64,000 nucleotides of DNA, taken from positions 79,502 through 143,501 of the forward strand of contig JAKUCV010001309.1 of NCBI GenBank assembly GCA_028386065.3. Direction: 5' to 3'. This DNA comes from Turnera subulata. Its lineage: Eukaryota > Streptophyta > Magnoliopsida > Malpighiales > Passifloraceae. The translations under genes and the position numbers were made by a program. Below are positions 44,133-55,306 of this stretch, one piece after another (within the stretch, counting starts at the first letter, position 1; each line of letters begins with the position of its first letter). A model generated the notes under the pieces. That model did not search any database. It was not told the origin of the DNA and saw only the letters and a list, made by a program, of their open reading frames with translations.

Positions 44133-44894
44133 CTAGCTTCCTTGTTTCTGCTGTAATGTGCGGCAATAAGTCTGAGTTGTATTTCTTTGTACTTTTATGT
44201 ATTTTTGTGGTACGACTTTATGCATCTTGTGTTCCATCTACTGTTTAACTAAATAAAAATGTTGTTAATGATGTACAATTTGGTTCCGCCTAAATGAGAT
44301 TTTGGAGTGGTTTTGCTTCTCTCTAAAATGAAATAGTACTTTATCCCTCATGACATTAATTAAGCTAAACTTAAACTGTTTTAGACAATCTAGTATTTGC
44401 ACAGTCCATACCAAGGTTTTGAAAACGGAAACAGACCTTAAACCGACGAAGGAGCCGAAGGAGATGTTCAAAGGAATTGAGGGTCCAGGTGGATTTGAAT
44501 GGGGTGCGAATATTTTATTAAAATACGCTTAATTGTTTTAGAAAAATTAATCAAAATATATTCATCATGATATTTTTATGATGTTAAAATATTTATAAAA
44601 TAACTAATAAATAATTAAAATTATTTTTTTGTCATATATGATGAAATAAATAATGTAAAAATGATAAAAGCTTAGTATAATTTATTTCTTAAAAAGTTAA
44701 ATTTTGACTACATATATAATTTTTTAATGTTCTAAGAATCAAAATTAAAGATATTCTCAATATATAATAAAATTTATCGAACACTGGGATCAATTTGTAA
44801 TCGTTTAGTTGGTTAGAATGGTTAAATGTCATTGGGATGTGAAGGGTTCAAATTTTAGTAGTCCAGACCGGTTTTGATAACCATAGTGCATACA
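44133..44894. repeat. 3' UTR and AT-rich 3' flank of copy B, duplicated after copy D
   Basis: AATAAA at 44252-44257. The segment from the stop through TCATCATGATATTTTTATGA (about 44560) and GGTTAAATGTCATT (about 44820) recurs at 45835-46495 after relic D. No gene. Confidence 0.8.
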
Positions 44895-44916
44895 CAAACG
44901 AACTTGGTTGGAAGTG

Positions 44917-45965
44917 CCCAAATCCTCACCAACCACCTAGTACTCTACAATGAAGCTCCTCCATTCCCACATCCAACCACCCTCACTTCCAAGCCTCAGC
45001 TAGTCCCAACCGGAGCTCACCCAAACCAATATCTTTTGACTCGAAAGAGATGCGGAAGTTATTGGATGTCCACCACATATCCGAGAAGGATTGGCTGTTT
45101 GATTTGATAGAGGGAAATGAGTTGTTCAATCCGGTGAAGTAAGGCAGGAAGGTTTATGTGATGCCTGACCTCAACCAGCCATTCCAACAGTAGAAGGAGA
45201 TGAATATGAGGGGTTCATAAAGGTTTCTACAAAGAGGCTACAACACCACCTGCAAGGCTAATTAAGTTCCTCATATAAGACCCCGACCGCTATTTGAATC
45301 CCAAGTGTAAGATCATAAGTCCTCAACACCTCCTGCAAAGGCTTATATGAGGAACTTAGCCATTGCAGGAGGTGTTGAGGACCAATGATCTTAGGTCATC
45401 AGCCCATCAAGTCAGGTATTGGTCTTTTGACCAATGGATAAGATCTATCCAAGTTCCATCAAATGTGGAAAGTGGGCACATGTGGAGAAATCACCCAAGA
45501 CTTGTTCCAACTTGTCTTGTGGACCACCCAGAGATATTTCATGCATGCTATATGTCATGACGTAGGTGCTTCAGCCTGGGCCTGCCACGTGTCATGGGTT
45601 GATTGTGTTGAAATTTGACGCATGGGCAGCTAGTGCAGGAACTGGGCAATTTGGCCCTAAATTTAATTTTTAATCCTTATTTCTGCACAACGACACTTGG
45701 ACACTAGGATAAAAATAAAGAGAACAAAAATACTAGAAAACAAAATAAAATAACATGAATTTTCAAGTCAGAAACCCATAAAAATGGACCGAAAATGAGT
45801 GTAAAATGCACACTCATTACAAACTCTTGGTCAGTGGAGGACAATAGCTTGTTTCTGCTGTAATGTGCAGCAAAAAGTCTTGAATTGTATTTCTGTGTAC
45901 CTTTATGTATTTTGTAGTATGACTTTATGCATCTACTGTTCCTTCCACTAAATAAAAATATTATT
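44917..45965 (+). pseudogene. ACX3-like relic, collapsed (copy D)
   Basis: Exon-1 homology begins inside the targeting signal (GCCCAAATCCTCACCAACCA at 44916) without promoter or first 20 codons. It runs with frameshifts and stops (CCGGTGAAGTAAGGC near 45133; CAACAGTAGAAG near 45186) to about 45250. Then two inverted pieces of the exon-1 tail (45264-45338) and a sense copy of it (45340-45393) follow. After about 430 bases of unrecognised sequence, homology resumes in the last 25 coding bases of exon 13 (AACTCTTGGTCAGTGGAGGA at 45826) and the 3' UTR with AATAAA near 45953. Exons 2-12 are lost. It retains the block deleted in copy B. Confidence 0.87.
45397..45825. other. Unrecognised insert within relic D
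   Basis: No ACX3 homology, gene or repeat ends were recognised. It contains TGCCACGTGTCA (a G-box core, CACGTG, near 45580). Confidence 0.5.
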
Positions 45966-46716
45966 AATGATATATCACTTAGTTTTGCTTAAATGAGGTT
46001 TGGAGCGTAACAAATTAGTATTTGCACAGTGCATAACAAGGTTTTGTATTCCAAGAGGACCTTGAATCCAGGAAGGGAATGTTCAAGAAAATCGGAGTCC
46101 AACTGAGGTCCGAACTTTATATTGAAATACGTTTAATTTTTATAAAACTTTATCAAAATATATCATCATGATATTTTTATGATGTTAAATATTTAAAAAT
46201 TAACTAATAAAAAATTAATATTAATTTTTTGGTAATATATGATAAAATAAGTAATGTGAAGATGATAAAAGCATATCTTAATATTAGTATAATTTATTTC
46301 CTAAAAATTAAAATATTATATATTATAACTTCGACTATATTTATAATTTTTAATGTTATAGAAATCAAAATTAAAGTCATTCTCAACATATAATAAAATT
46401 TTTCTTATAATAATATCAATTAGTTTAATTAGATAGAGTGGTTAAATGCCATTAGAATGTCAAGCCCTCAAATTTTAGTGGCCCATATGTGTAAAACAAA
46501 TGCCAAAATGGGTGTGATGTGAATGGAACCCAAGTTCACATGCCACTTTTCAATCCCACAACCCACTAAACAACACCTAACCTTGGAATATATTATTACC
46601 ATAATTATAAATGCCGAAATCCGAGAGGGCCTGGGCCCTGCTTGCCTTCCTGGATCCGCCCCTGCGGCCTTCCTGGATCTACCCCTGCGGGTTCGGTTTT
46701 CATAACCTTGATGCTG
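45966..46716. repeat. AT-rich flank, second copy; short GC duplication
   Basis: To 46495 it duplicates the flank of copy B. At 46642-46690 the phrase CCTTCCTGGATC followed by CCCCTGCGG occurs twice in tandem. No gene. Confidence 0.75.
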
Positions 46717-48252
46717 TGAACACCCTAATTTGACCCACGAATATTTTGCTAAAATTAGATTCCAAACTTGCTTAACTTAAGGTTAGTAAGGTGATTTAAT
46801 TTTGAGTCAAGACATGATAAGAATTTAACTTAGTAAAATTAATGTATTTTGGTAAACTAAGCCTTTGTGCATCTAAACCTTAGGATTAATGGGACGATTT
46901 GATCTTAGGGTAAAACATATAATAAGGTTTATTTACATCAAGATACATTTTATTACTTGGGCTCCTTTAGCTGTTTTTAACTCAATTATATTGAAATGAT
47001 TTATTTTTGGATTAGGAATGGGTCTAAGGGTCCAAGTAGATGGATTTTCCAGAGTTTACCCAGCCCATTAACATATTTCTTGCAGAAAAATCAGAGCTAA
47101 ATTATCATTTATATAGAAATATTATTTTTGGTATGATTTAATATGAAATAGGCATTAAGGTGTAATCAATCTGTTATGGAATGATTTAGGGGGAGTGATA
47201 ATCAAGTAATTGAGTGATTCTAGGTTGATTAGGGGTTAATTATGCGGTAAGATCGAATCAGGGCTGAATTAGGGGGGTTGGGAGTTTGAAAATGGAAAGA
47301 ATGGGTGACATGCGGGGCAACCATCCACTCAAGACCACCGGCACTGGCAGTCAAGCAGTAGATGACCGCCGACAGCGGCGGTCATGCCTTCCCAGATTCG
47401 TCCAAATCTCCGATTTTGTTTCTAATTTCGATCCTACGCGGTTTTGGACCAGATTTTCGGGCATAATCTTCACCATTAAGCAGGTCCGCACCCCTAGGCT
47501 TCCCAGAGCACTATAAATAGAACCCCTTACACACATTTCAGGGGATCACACATTTTTCTCACATACACACCTATAAGCCTTGAGTGCTTGGGGAAATTCT
47601 ACTCTCCAAGCTTAGAAATACATCCCTTAGGCAGAAACTCTGGAAGAATTTTGTGGGAGACATTAGCAGTAGTCCAGCAAGGAGAAGTCGAGAAGAGGAT
47701 CAAAAATAGAGCTTAGAAGTGGCAAGAAGGTGGGTGTAGAACTCAACCCATTGCAAAGAGCTAGAGGAGGGCTACAAAAGATAACACTAAACATCCTTTT
47801 GATTGATTACTGCTTATTATATGCTGATGCTTTTGATGATGTAAGTGGCCGATTTGTGCCACGTTTAGAACTGCGTTGCTTTGTCCCCTGGCACTCGGGT
47901 ACGTAGGTAGTCTCGGTTTTACAACATGATGCAAGCCAAATCTTCTTTTCCCCCCTTCTCTTTATCTTCCACACACACACACTTGCACCAGGCACACTTG
48001 CATTTTACAATTGCACAAAGTCTCGACCCAACACGGATGGGTGCCTAACACCTTCCCATCTCTGACGAACCCCCGATCCCATGTCTTTGGTTCGCCATGG
48101 CCACATGGCCTAAAGGAGTCATCTAAAGGTTTTTCCTAAGTTTTGCCCTTAATAAAACTCGGGTGGCGACTCCAATGACATGGGATTGACCCGAAGAAGA
48201 AGGTGTAAAGAAGTAGGTGAATAGGCCCAAGTAATTCTGGGTCGGGTATTCA
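46717..48252 (+). repeat. LTR1 of gypsy segment E1
   Basis: 1536 bp, TGAACACCC...GGGTATTCA, with TATAAATA at 47512 and a transcript-like 3' part. It is followed by a decayed primer site (GTTGGCGACTCTACTAAGG). Related to LTR2 and LTR3. Confidence 0.87.
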
Positions 48253-49020
48253 TAGTTGGCGACTCTACTAAGGAAGTAGTGGGTTCAAGAGACTCTGTGC
48301 AATTGTTGAATCTTGTGTGCCTTTTACTTGTCATCATAAGCGCCTTGCATTCATGACAATTGATGTAAAGCCTTCACCTTAAGCGGGCAAGGGAATCCGA
48401 ATCCGCTACATGCTTTCCTTAAGCGATAGTGGTTTGAGTGAACATGTCTCTCGATGCTTAGCAATGATGGGGATTAATTAGCCCTGGACCTCATGCGATA
48501 TCCTTTATCAAATGTGAGTAAGCCAGCTTATTCCCTAGCGGCAATCTTTTGGCCCCCAACTAGCTTTATACCTTGAGCATCTCATGCATTGTGAATCAAT
48601 AAGTGGTACGTGCCTCCTGTAAAATTTGCAATGTGGTATATGTGTGTTGTATCTTGTTATTTTGGGATTCGAATTTGTGCATACGCGGGATCTTGAGGAA
48701 AGAGGAAAGAGAAGTAGTCATCCATGGCAATTAAGGGAGGGGAACATTCCATATCTTCGAGTAGTGATCCACCAAAGTTTAGAGGAGATTTCTTTTGATG
48801 ATTCGAGTAGATGCTCAATTACCCTAATAATTTGAAGAGTTAGGACTGCATAACACATGCCATTTTGCATTGGGTTTTAAAAAAAATGTAGTGTGCCGAG
48901 TCAGGAGTCAATCCATGTTCTACCTTTTTCATCGGAACCATTTGTTACCAACCCTCTTTAGAACCTACTTAAGCAAGGCACTGAGACCCACTTCTCTATC
49001 TGTATCAGTTAGGGGGAACC

Positions 49021-49600
49021 ATGAGCAATGAGCATGCTAACCAATCGAAGGGTGCTACTGACGTGAGAATGAACTTGGAGGGGAAGCCAATAGAGGATGA
49101 TTTTCCAATTTATGAAAACCGGAGTCTCTAACAAGAGAAAGAGGTGCAATCAACATTCCAAACCTTGATGGGCCAGTTAGAGGAAACGATCCTCCGTGGG
49201 GTCTTACTCGGCCAATCATTTGCCCAAGTAGCCATGAAGCAGTTCCGGGATGCCATGGGACAGTATGCACTTATTGAAGATGTGATGAGGGACATCCAAC
49301 TCCGGAATGCCGCACTCACTCGAGAAAGCATCAAGGCTAAAGAAAGTCTCTGGGAATGCATCCAGGAGTTAAGGGAAAGTAAGTGGGGTGATTGGGGTGA
49401 TGCCTCAAATTTTGAGGAATATTAAAAATTGCATGATGGCTTGATGACCAACGAGGAAGGCAAAGACAGTCTAGGAGTGGGAGACGAAACATTGACGATT
49501 GAAGTCCAACATGATGACTCGAAGGAAACCGTCACTATAGTCCCGCGAAGAAAGCTTGTGTACCCGGACAAGATTGAATGGGTGATGAAGGAGGACGTTT
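49021..49600 (+). pseudogene. E1 leading ORF, interrupted, function unknown
   Basis: It starts MSNEHANQSKG at 49021, the position of the gag start in E2 and E3 (MSEENGAK, MSEDSTAK). Stops occur at about 49129 and 49423. The middle (STFQTLMGQLEETILRGVLL, NAALTRESIKAKESLWECIQ) is helical and charged, with no gag core or zinc knuckle. It may be a gag N-terminus remnant or a replacement ORF. Confidence 0.5.
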
Positions 49601-49949
49601 AGAACCGCTAATGGGGGGATGAGAAGTCTTAGGGGTTGCAAAATATCAAGTCTTCTTTCTTTATGTTCACAAAATAAAAGAGGGATGGAGCCTATCCATG
49701 TTAGCTTCACCTCGAAGAGTCAATGTTGTTTGTCTTTTATTAGTGTCTTTTGCTTAACACTTATGTAATGGATATTCTTAACCCCCTCATTTATGAAGTT
49801 GATGTCCTAAAACTTATCACAATTTATCAATTTAGTTTGGGAACCACAGAATGAACTACGAAGACCTGATCTAGCAAATCAAAACTGTTTCGAATCGAAT
49901 GCTCTTTCTTGAAGTAATAAGCCTTGCTTGTGAGGTCATTTCTCTCGAA

Positions 49950-50025
49950 AAAAAAAAGGAAAGAAAAGAAAAAAAAGAAGAAGAAAAGAAAAAAAAGAAA
50001 AAAGAAAGAAAAAGAAAAAGGGGGG
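49950..50025 (+). repeat. Purine-only (GA/A)n tract
   Basis: About 75 bases of A and G only, e.g. AAAAAAAAAAGGAAAGAAAA. A shorter version occurs at the matching place in E3 (62366-62380). Confidence 0.9.
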
Positions 50026-51234
50026 AAAAGGAACGTATACCCACAACCAACGTGCCATTTAAAATTTTTTGAGAAAAGCACTTCCATGTAATTTGAAAAG
50101 TGATGAACGTTATTTTCCACTGGTACATAGGTAACTGTGTTAAAGAGCCCGGTCTAAGTAAAGTTTGGTTCCTAAGCTAAGTTGATAAAAGATGATAAGG
50201 TTTGGGTTCGAATTACACCAGTTGAAGAGATCTCCTCCAATGCTCAAGAGCAGTGTCCCCAGGTATGTTGTTAAGTCGAAGAAAGACCGAAATCGAGCCA
50301 TCACCGGAAAAATGTCACCATGAGATAAAGAGATTTGAAACTCGCCATCACCTGGGTAAGTTTTGACCACCATCCTCAGAGAAAGAAAGTAAAAGAAAAA
50401 GGAGAAAGAGAGGGGGATTAGTCCGCTAGATTGAAAATCCGAAAGAGCGATCTAGGCAAAAATTAGGACATGCTTGCTAGGTTGAAAACCCGAAAGGTCG
50501 GCCTAGGCAAAAGTTAAGGCCAAATGGTGTTTGGGGAGACTTGGGGCATGCTCACGTTCATGGAAAATCTTGGCTTGAAATAATTCTCATTGATAAACCC
50601 AATAAAGAGGAGTAGGTGTCTTGTGTGACCTTGTGCAAATCTTTCGAACCTAATACCTGACTTGTTCTAGTACCCATGGCACACGATTCGACAGTTTTTT
50701 AAATTTGCATACATAGTTGCATTTTGAGAGTAGGAGAAATAAACACTCATTCACAAAGAGTAATTCCATCCAGATACTTGAGTCTAGAACTTAAGACACG
50801 TGCGCATGCATACAAAAGAAAGAATAGTCCATCAAAGTACAAGCATCTAGATGATAGGGCATACATGTATCAATCAAGGCCGTCTCTTCTTACTCCGGGT
50901 TTGGCGAACCGGCCTAGTATCCTCCTGTATGGTATCCTCGAAATCACCCGAGAAAGGATCACTAGGAAGAGGAGTCGGTCGAGGGGCAAAAGATGGTACC
51001 GAAGGCCCAAGAGGACGGGGATCTCTGGACGACGACACGAGGCGAGCACATCCCCCCTCTCTTACACAGGAAGTCAACTCCCGTATCCGGATGGCCTGGG
51101 CCATCAGAGTCGCCTTGGCCCATCCAAGCAGTGTCCAAAGTCGAGAAACCTCAGTGGCCAGATCCTATTCATTCAAGGAAAATCCGGTCAAGCTACAAAA
51201 GAAGGAAAGAAAAGAGGTACTTGGGAAGCAGTGA

Positions 51235-51985
51235 TTAAAATGATACCGTAGTAATGTCGGCCAAAAATGGGGGAAAATTGGGAGGCAGGTCTTCGGTAAA
51301 GGGTACCCGACAGCGCCTATATGAATCATCAAAGGTCTCATAGTCGGCCTCGCATGTTGGGAGAACAGGACCAGATGTAGAAGAAGATGCTCTGACACCC
51401 CTCCTCCTCCAAAAGGCGGAACTCTGACGAGAAAGACCAGCACTAGTCATCGATCCCCCGGCCTCTGGGGTAGTCAAAGGGTACATCAGGAACTTGCTGA
51501 CGAAGGAAGAATAGTCGCCTGGATGGGTCAGGTCATCAGCATGCCAGTCCAAGCGGTCACCCTTGGGAATCTCATCCCGATCATTGTCGTCCCGTATAGA
51601 AAGTGGCTGATCAGATGGTATGCATGACAGCTCAATCGTCTGAGCACAGACACGGTCTCCGAGGTACCACACCATCATATCACGCTATCCAATCAAACAC
51701 CGGCAGTGATCCGTCACTAGGGTCATGGAATCAATCCTCTCTAATTTGTTAAGTCGCAAAAGGAGAAAATTGGATCTGCCAACAAATGTTCAGTAAGGCA
51801 ATGCCACCACAAAGATATTTGTTTTGAAACAAGAAGAAAGAAAAATACCTTGCCCGACATGGCGACGTGATCAATGTAGTGACGGGCCTGTACTCGGTCA
51901 TGGGCATAATCTCTAGTCCCGCGACCTGGGGAGCCCCAACGGAAAGAAACTGGCCATGACCTCTCCCCAGCTGGTGAACACCCAA
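51235..51985 (-). pseudogene. E1 antisense ORF relic
   Basis: Minus strand, reading from about 51985: GQFLSVGAPQVAGLEIMP, then DMMVWYLGDRVCAQTIELSC and FVSKFLMYPLTTPEAGGS and on to 51235. It looks like the C-terminal half of the antisense extra ORF seen in E3. Stops interrupt it near 51690. The family assignment is tentative. Confidence 0.45.
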
Positions 51986-53545
51986 ATTTGACCCATGAAA
52001 ATTATATTGAGATTAGACTCCAGACATATTTGAATCATAAGATTGATGAGTTAGTCTTGGGTTGAAGCGTGGATAGGGTTTAATTTTAGTAGAATTTATA
52101 CGTTATAGTAATTAAGACTATTATATGCCTAGGATTAATGAGACTATTTAATCATAGGATATATTAAGGAATAAATTGCTAAAATATATTTTATCTCATT
52201 AAATTTGGGCTTGTTTATTTATTAAACCCAATTATGTTTATTCTTGGGTTGAAGATAAATGTAAGGGTCCAATTTAGTAAGGTATGGACTTTTCTTCAGA
52301 GTTGCACAACCCATTAACACCTTGCTTGTAGACAAATTTAGCTCTGATTTTCGTGGAAAATCAGAGTTAAATCATTCCTTAATAGCAAGAATGTTTTTGG
52401 TGTAATTTTGGATTAAAATGAGGAATCAATGTGTAATTAGTCAATTAGGAGATGATTGAGAGGAGTAGTAATCAAGAAAGCAGAGGATTCTGGGCAATCT
52501 AGGTGTTAATTACGCGGTAGGATCAATCATGGAGGAATTAGGGGAGAATCGGGGCCGAAAAAGGAAAGAACGGGTGAGACGCGTAGGCGCGGTCGGTCAT
52601 CTCGGGATGACTGCCGGGATTGGGCAGTTTTCCAGCCACAACCGCCCGGCCTGGCTGTCATCCATAGGATGACCGCCGGCCATGGGGGTCATGCACCCCC
52701 AGAAACGCGTTTTCTCCGATTTTCTCCTGTAATCTGATTCTACTCGGTTTTGGCCCAGATTTTTGGCCACCACCTTGGTCATTAAGTTGGTCCACGCCCC
52801 AAGGCTACCTAGAACACTATAAATAGGACCCTCTTCTCACATTTCAAAGGACACACATTCTATTACACAAACACTCTTCATGAAGCTTTGAAGCTTGGAG
52901 AAACTCTTTCTCTCCAAGCTTAAGAAATAGTTCCTTAGGCAAAACTCTGGTAGAATTTCGTGAGTAGCATCATCCATTGAAGGCAGCAAAAGAGAAAAAT
53001 CAAGAAGAACTCCAAGATTGAGTTAAGGAGTGGGAGGAAATTATGTGGGAGGCATAACCCAAACCAAAGAGCTAGAGGAGGGCTACAAGAGGTAATCCTA
53101 ATACCTTTTTGTCTGACCAATTATTGTTGAGATGTTGATGCTGATGATGATGTGATTGTCGTCGAGGTACATGCTGATGACCATTTATTGTTGAGAGTGT
53201 CTGACCAATCTTCTTCTTCTCCCCTTTCTTTTTAATATTTAGTTAATACGTATTTTGGTGCCCACACTTGCGCACTTGCACAAGGCATACAAAATCCTTT
53301 AATTGCACAACGTTTCACCCCAACATGGATGGGTGCCTAACACCTTCCCATCCATGACGAATCTCCGGGTCCAGCATCTTTGGTTTGTTTTCCGGTTGCC
53401 TAAATAGAGTCAGATGAAGGGTTTTTCCTAAGTTTTAGTCCCTTAATAAAATTTGGGTGGCGACTCCAAAGATGTTGGATGACGGTTATGATGAAGGTGT
53501 AAAGGAAAGGTGAATAGGCCCAAGTGATTTTGGGTCGGGTATTCA
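51975..53545 (+). repeat. LTR2 (5' LTR of gypsy segment E2)
   Basis: 1571 bp, TGAACACCC...GGGTATTCA, TATAAATA at 52818. It is followed by CAGCTGGCGACTCCACTGGG, a well-preserved primer site. Confidence 0.9.
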
Positions 53546-54060
53546 CAGCTGGCGACTCCACTGGGGACTTTGAGGGTTCAAGAAACTTTGTGCAATTGTT
53601 GAATTTCTGTATGCCTTTTTATGTGTCATCATAAGTGCCTTACATTCACGGTAAATGTTGTGAAGCCTATACCGTAAGAGGGCCAGGGGATCCAAGCCCG
53701 CTACAATGCTTTCTTTAAGCGATAGTGGCTTGTGTGTACCGGTTTCTCGCTGCTCATGCAATGAAAGGGAATAATGGGCCTTGGACCTCACCCGATATCT
53801 TTTATCATATGTGACTAGGCCAAACTATTCCTTAGCGGCAGTCTTTTTAGCACCCAACCAGCTGTATACCCTGAGCATCCCATGCATGATGAATCAATAG
53901 ATGTTGTGTGCATTTGAGTGCTTGTTGTTGTGAGTTCAAGTAGAAATACATGAGGTGCCCCCTCATTCATTCCTCCATATATAAATCAAGAAAGACATGT
54001 GTGAGATAGTCATTGGGGAGTTGAAGACCCTAACACTGGTCCTTTAAATATTAGGACAAC

Positions 54061-55306
54061 ATGAGTGAGGAAAATGGTGCCAAAGTGCCTGAACTTACTC
54101 AAGGATCCGAATATCATGGAAGCACTCCAAGCCCTAAAGAAAGGGAAGACGGTGTCCCCCGGGAGTAATGGGGGACAAAATTCAAAACCGGATGGCGAGC
54201 ATAATGTGGTGATAGTTCAGGATAGTGATTCGGAGGCGCAAGAATCTAAGGGAGATGGGGAGAGACTTAGAAGACTGGAGGACCTCTTGAAAACCATGAA
54301 GAAGAAAGAGGATGATTGGAATTTAGATCGCCTGTCTTTGTTCCCCGAAGTCCGTTTTGCCTGAAAAATTTAAGATGCCAGATATCGAGAAGTTCAATGG
54401 AAGAGGATGTCCCTCAACTCACCTGAAGATCTATGTGAGGATGCTGCAACCTATGGGGATTTGGCCTGAATTAATGACCCAATTATTCCAAAGAACTTTA
54501 TTTGGAAGAGCTTTGAGATGGTTCATGACCTTGGATGAGAGCAAGATAAGCAAATGGGAGGACGTCTATAAAGAATTCCTGAAGCAGTATAACTATAACA
54601 CTGAGGTAGATGTGACCAAAAGGGATCTCGAGATGGCAAGAAGTTCAAGAGACGTTTTCCGCTTACATCTCGAGATGGCATAATAAAGCATCTTTGATGG
54701 TAGACAGACCCACAGAAGAAGATCAAGGGCAGATGGTGATCAAGAACCTACAGCCGATTTACTACGATCGCATGGTTGGCAATTATTATGCCAATTTTAA
54801 AGCACTTATTGGGGCGGGAATACAACTAGAAGATGCTATTAGCTTAGGAAAGATCAGGATGCCTACGGACAACTACAGAAGAAGTTTTAATGCGCCCCCA
54901 GGAAAAAAGCACGCCAAAGTGAATCATGTCGCAGTTCAGACCCGACTACAGGTCGAGTCGAATAGAAGGGAGTTTACTCCCCTCCCTATGTCTTTAGGAA
55001 AGATGCTGCAGAAGTGTGTGGAAAAGAATTTACTGCAGCCCCTAGAACCAAAATCTGGTCTTCCCTATAGAGGGGACCCTAATAAATTCTGCAGATTCCA
55101 TCAGGCGGCTGGGCATGCTACAGAAAATTGTGCCCGACTTCGGCAAGAGATCCAGGATTTAATAGAAAGGAATGAAATAATCCTGCCCAAAAGGCCGAAT
55201 ACCAAGTCAAATCCCCTGCCCTTACTCGGAGAGGTCGATATGACGGAGGTCGATTCCGAGCCTGAGCTGCCATGCTGTGTGCTCGATTTGAGTTGGTATG
55301 GAGGTG
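54061..55306 (+). pseudogene. E2 gag relic, cut by LTR3
   Basis: Gag reads MSEENGAKVP at 54061 and then needs frame changes near 54090, 54345 and 54650. Blocks: DPNIMEALQALKKGK, KKKEDDWNLDRLSLFP, FKMPDIEKFNGRGCPSTHLK, ALRWFMTLDESKISKWED, YYDRMVGNYYANFKALIGAG, and the zinc-knuckle-like CRFHQAAGHATENC. The frame ends where LTR3 begins (LSWYGG then LTR sequence). No pol of E2 is in the window; it may lie beyond the right edge. Confidence 0.88.

Larger units (their letters stand above)
48253..51974 (+). mobile_element. Internal region of E1: pol-less gypsy derivative
   Basis: An element related to E2/E3 without recognisable RT, RNase H or integrase. It has a short ORF region at 49021, a post-pol-like phrase (GAACTACGAAGACCTGATCT near 49852, compare GAACTACGTAGACCTGATTC near 62336 in E3), a purine tract, and an antisense ORF. 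It ends against LTR2 with no polypurine tract, so LTR2 probably belongs to a separate insertion. Confidence 0.7.

Noticed and set aside
49827..50128. Phe/Leu-rich minus-strand membrane protein
   Set aside because: It is the reverse translation of the purine tract in E1.
50724..51251. Plus-strand 175-codon gene
   Set aside because: It is opposite the E1 antisense ORF, has a basic low-complexity composition and no motif; it looks like a shadow frame.
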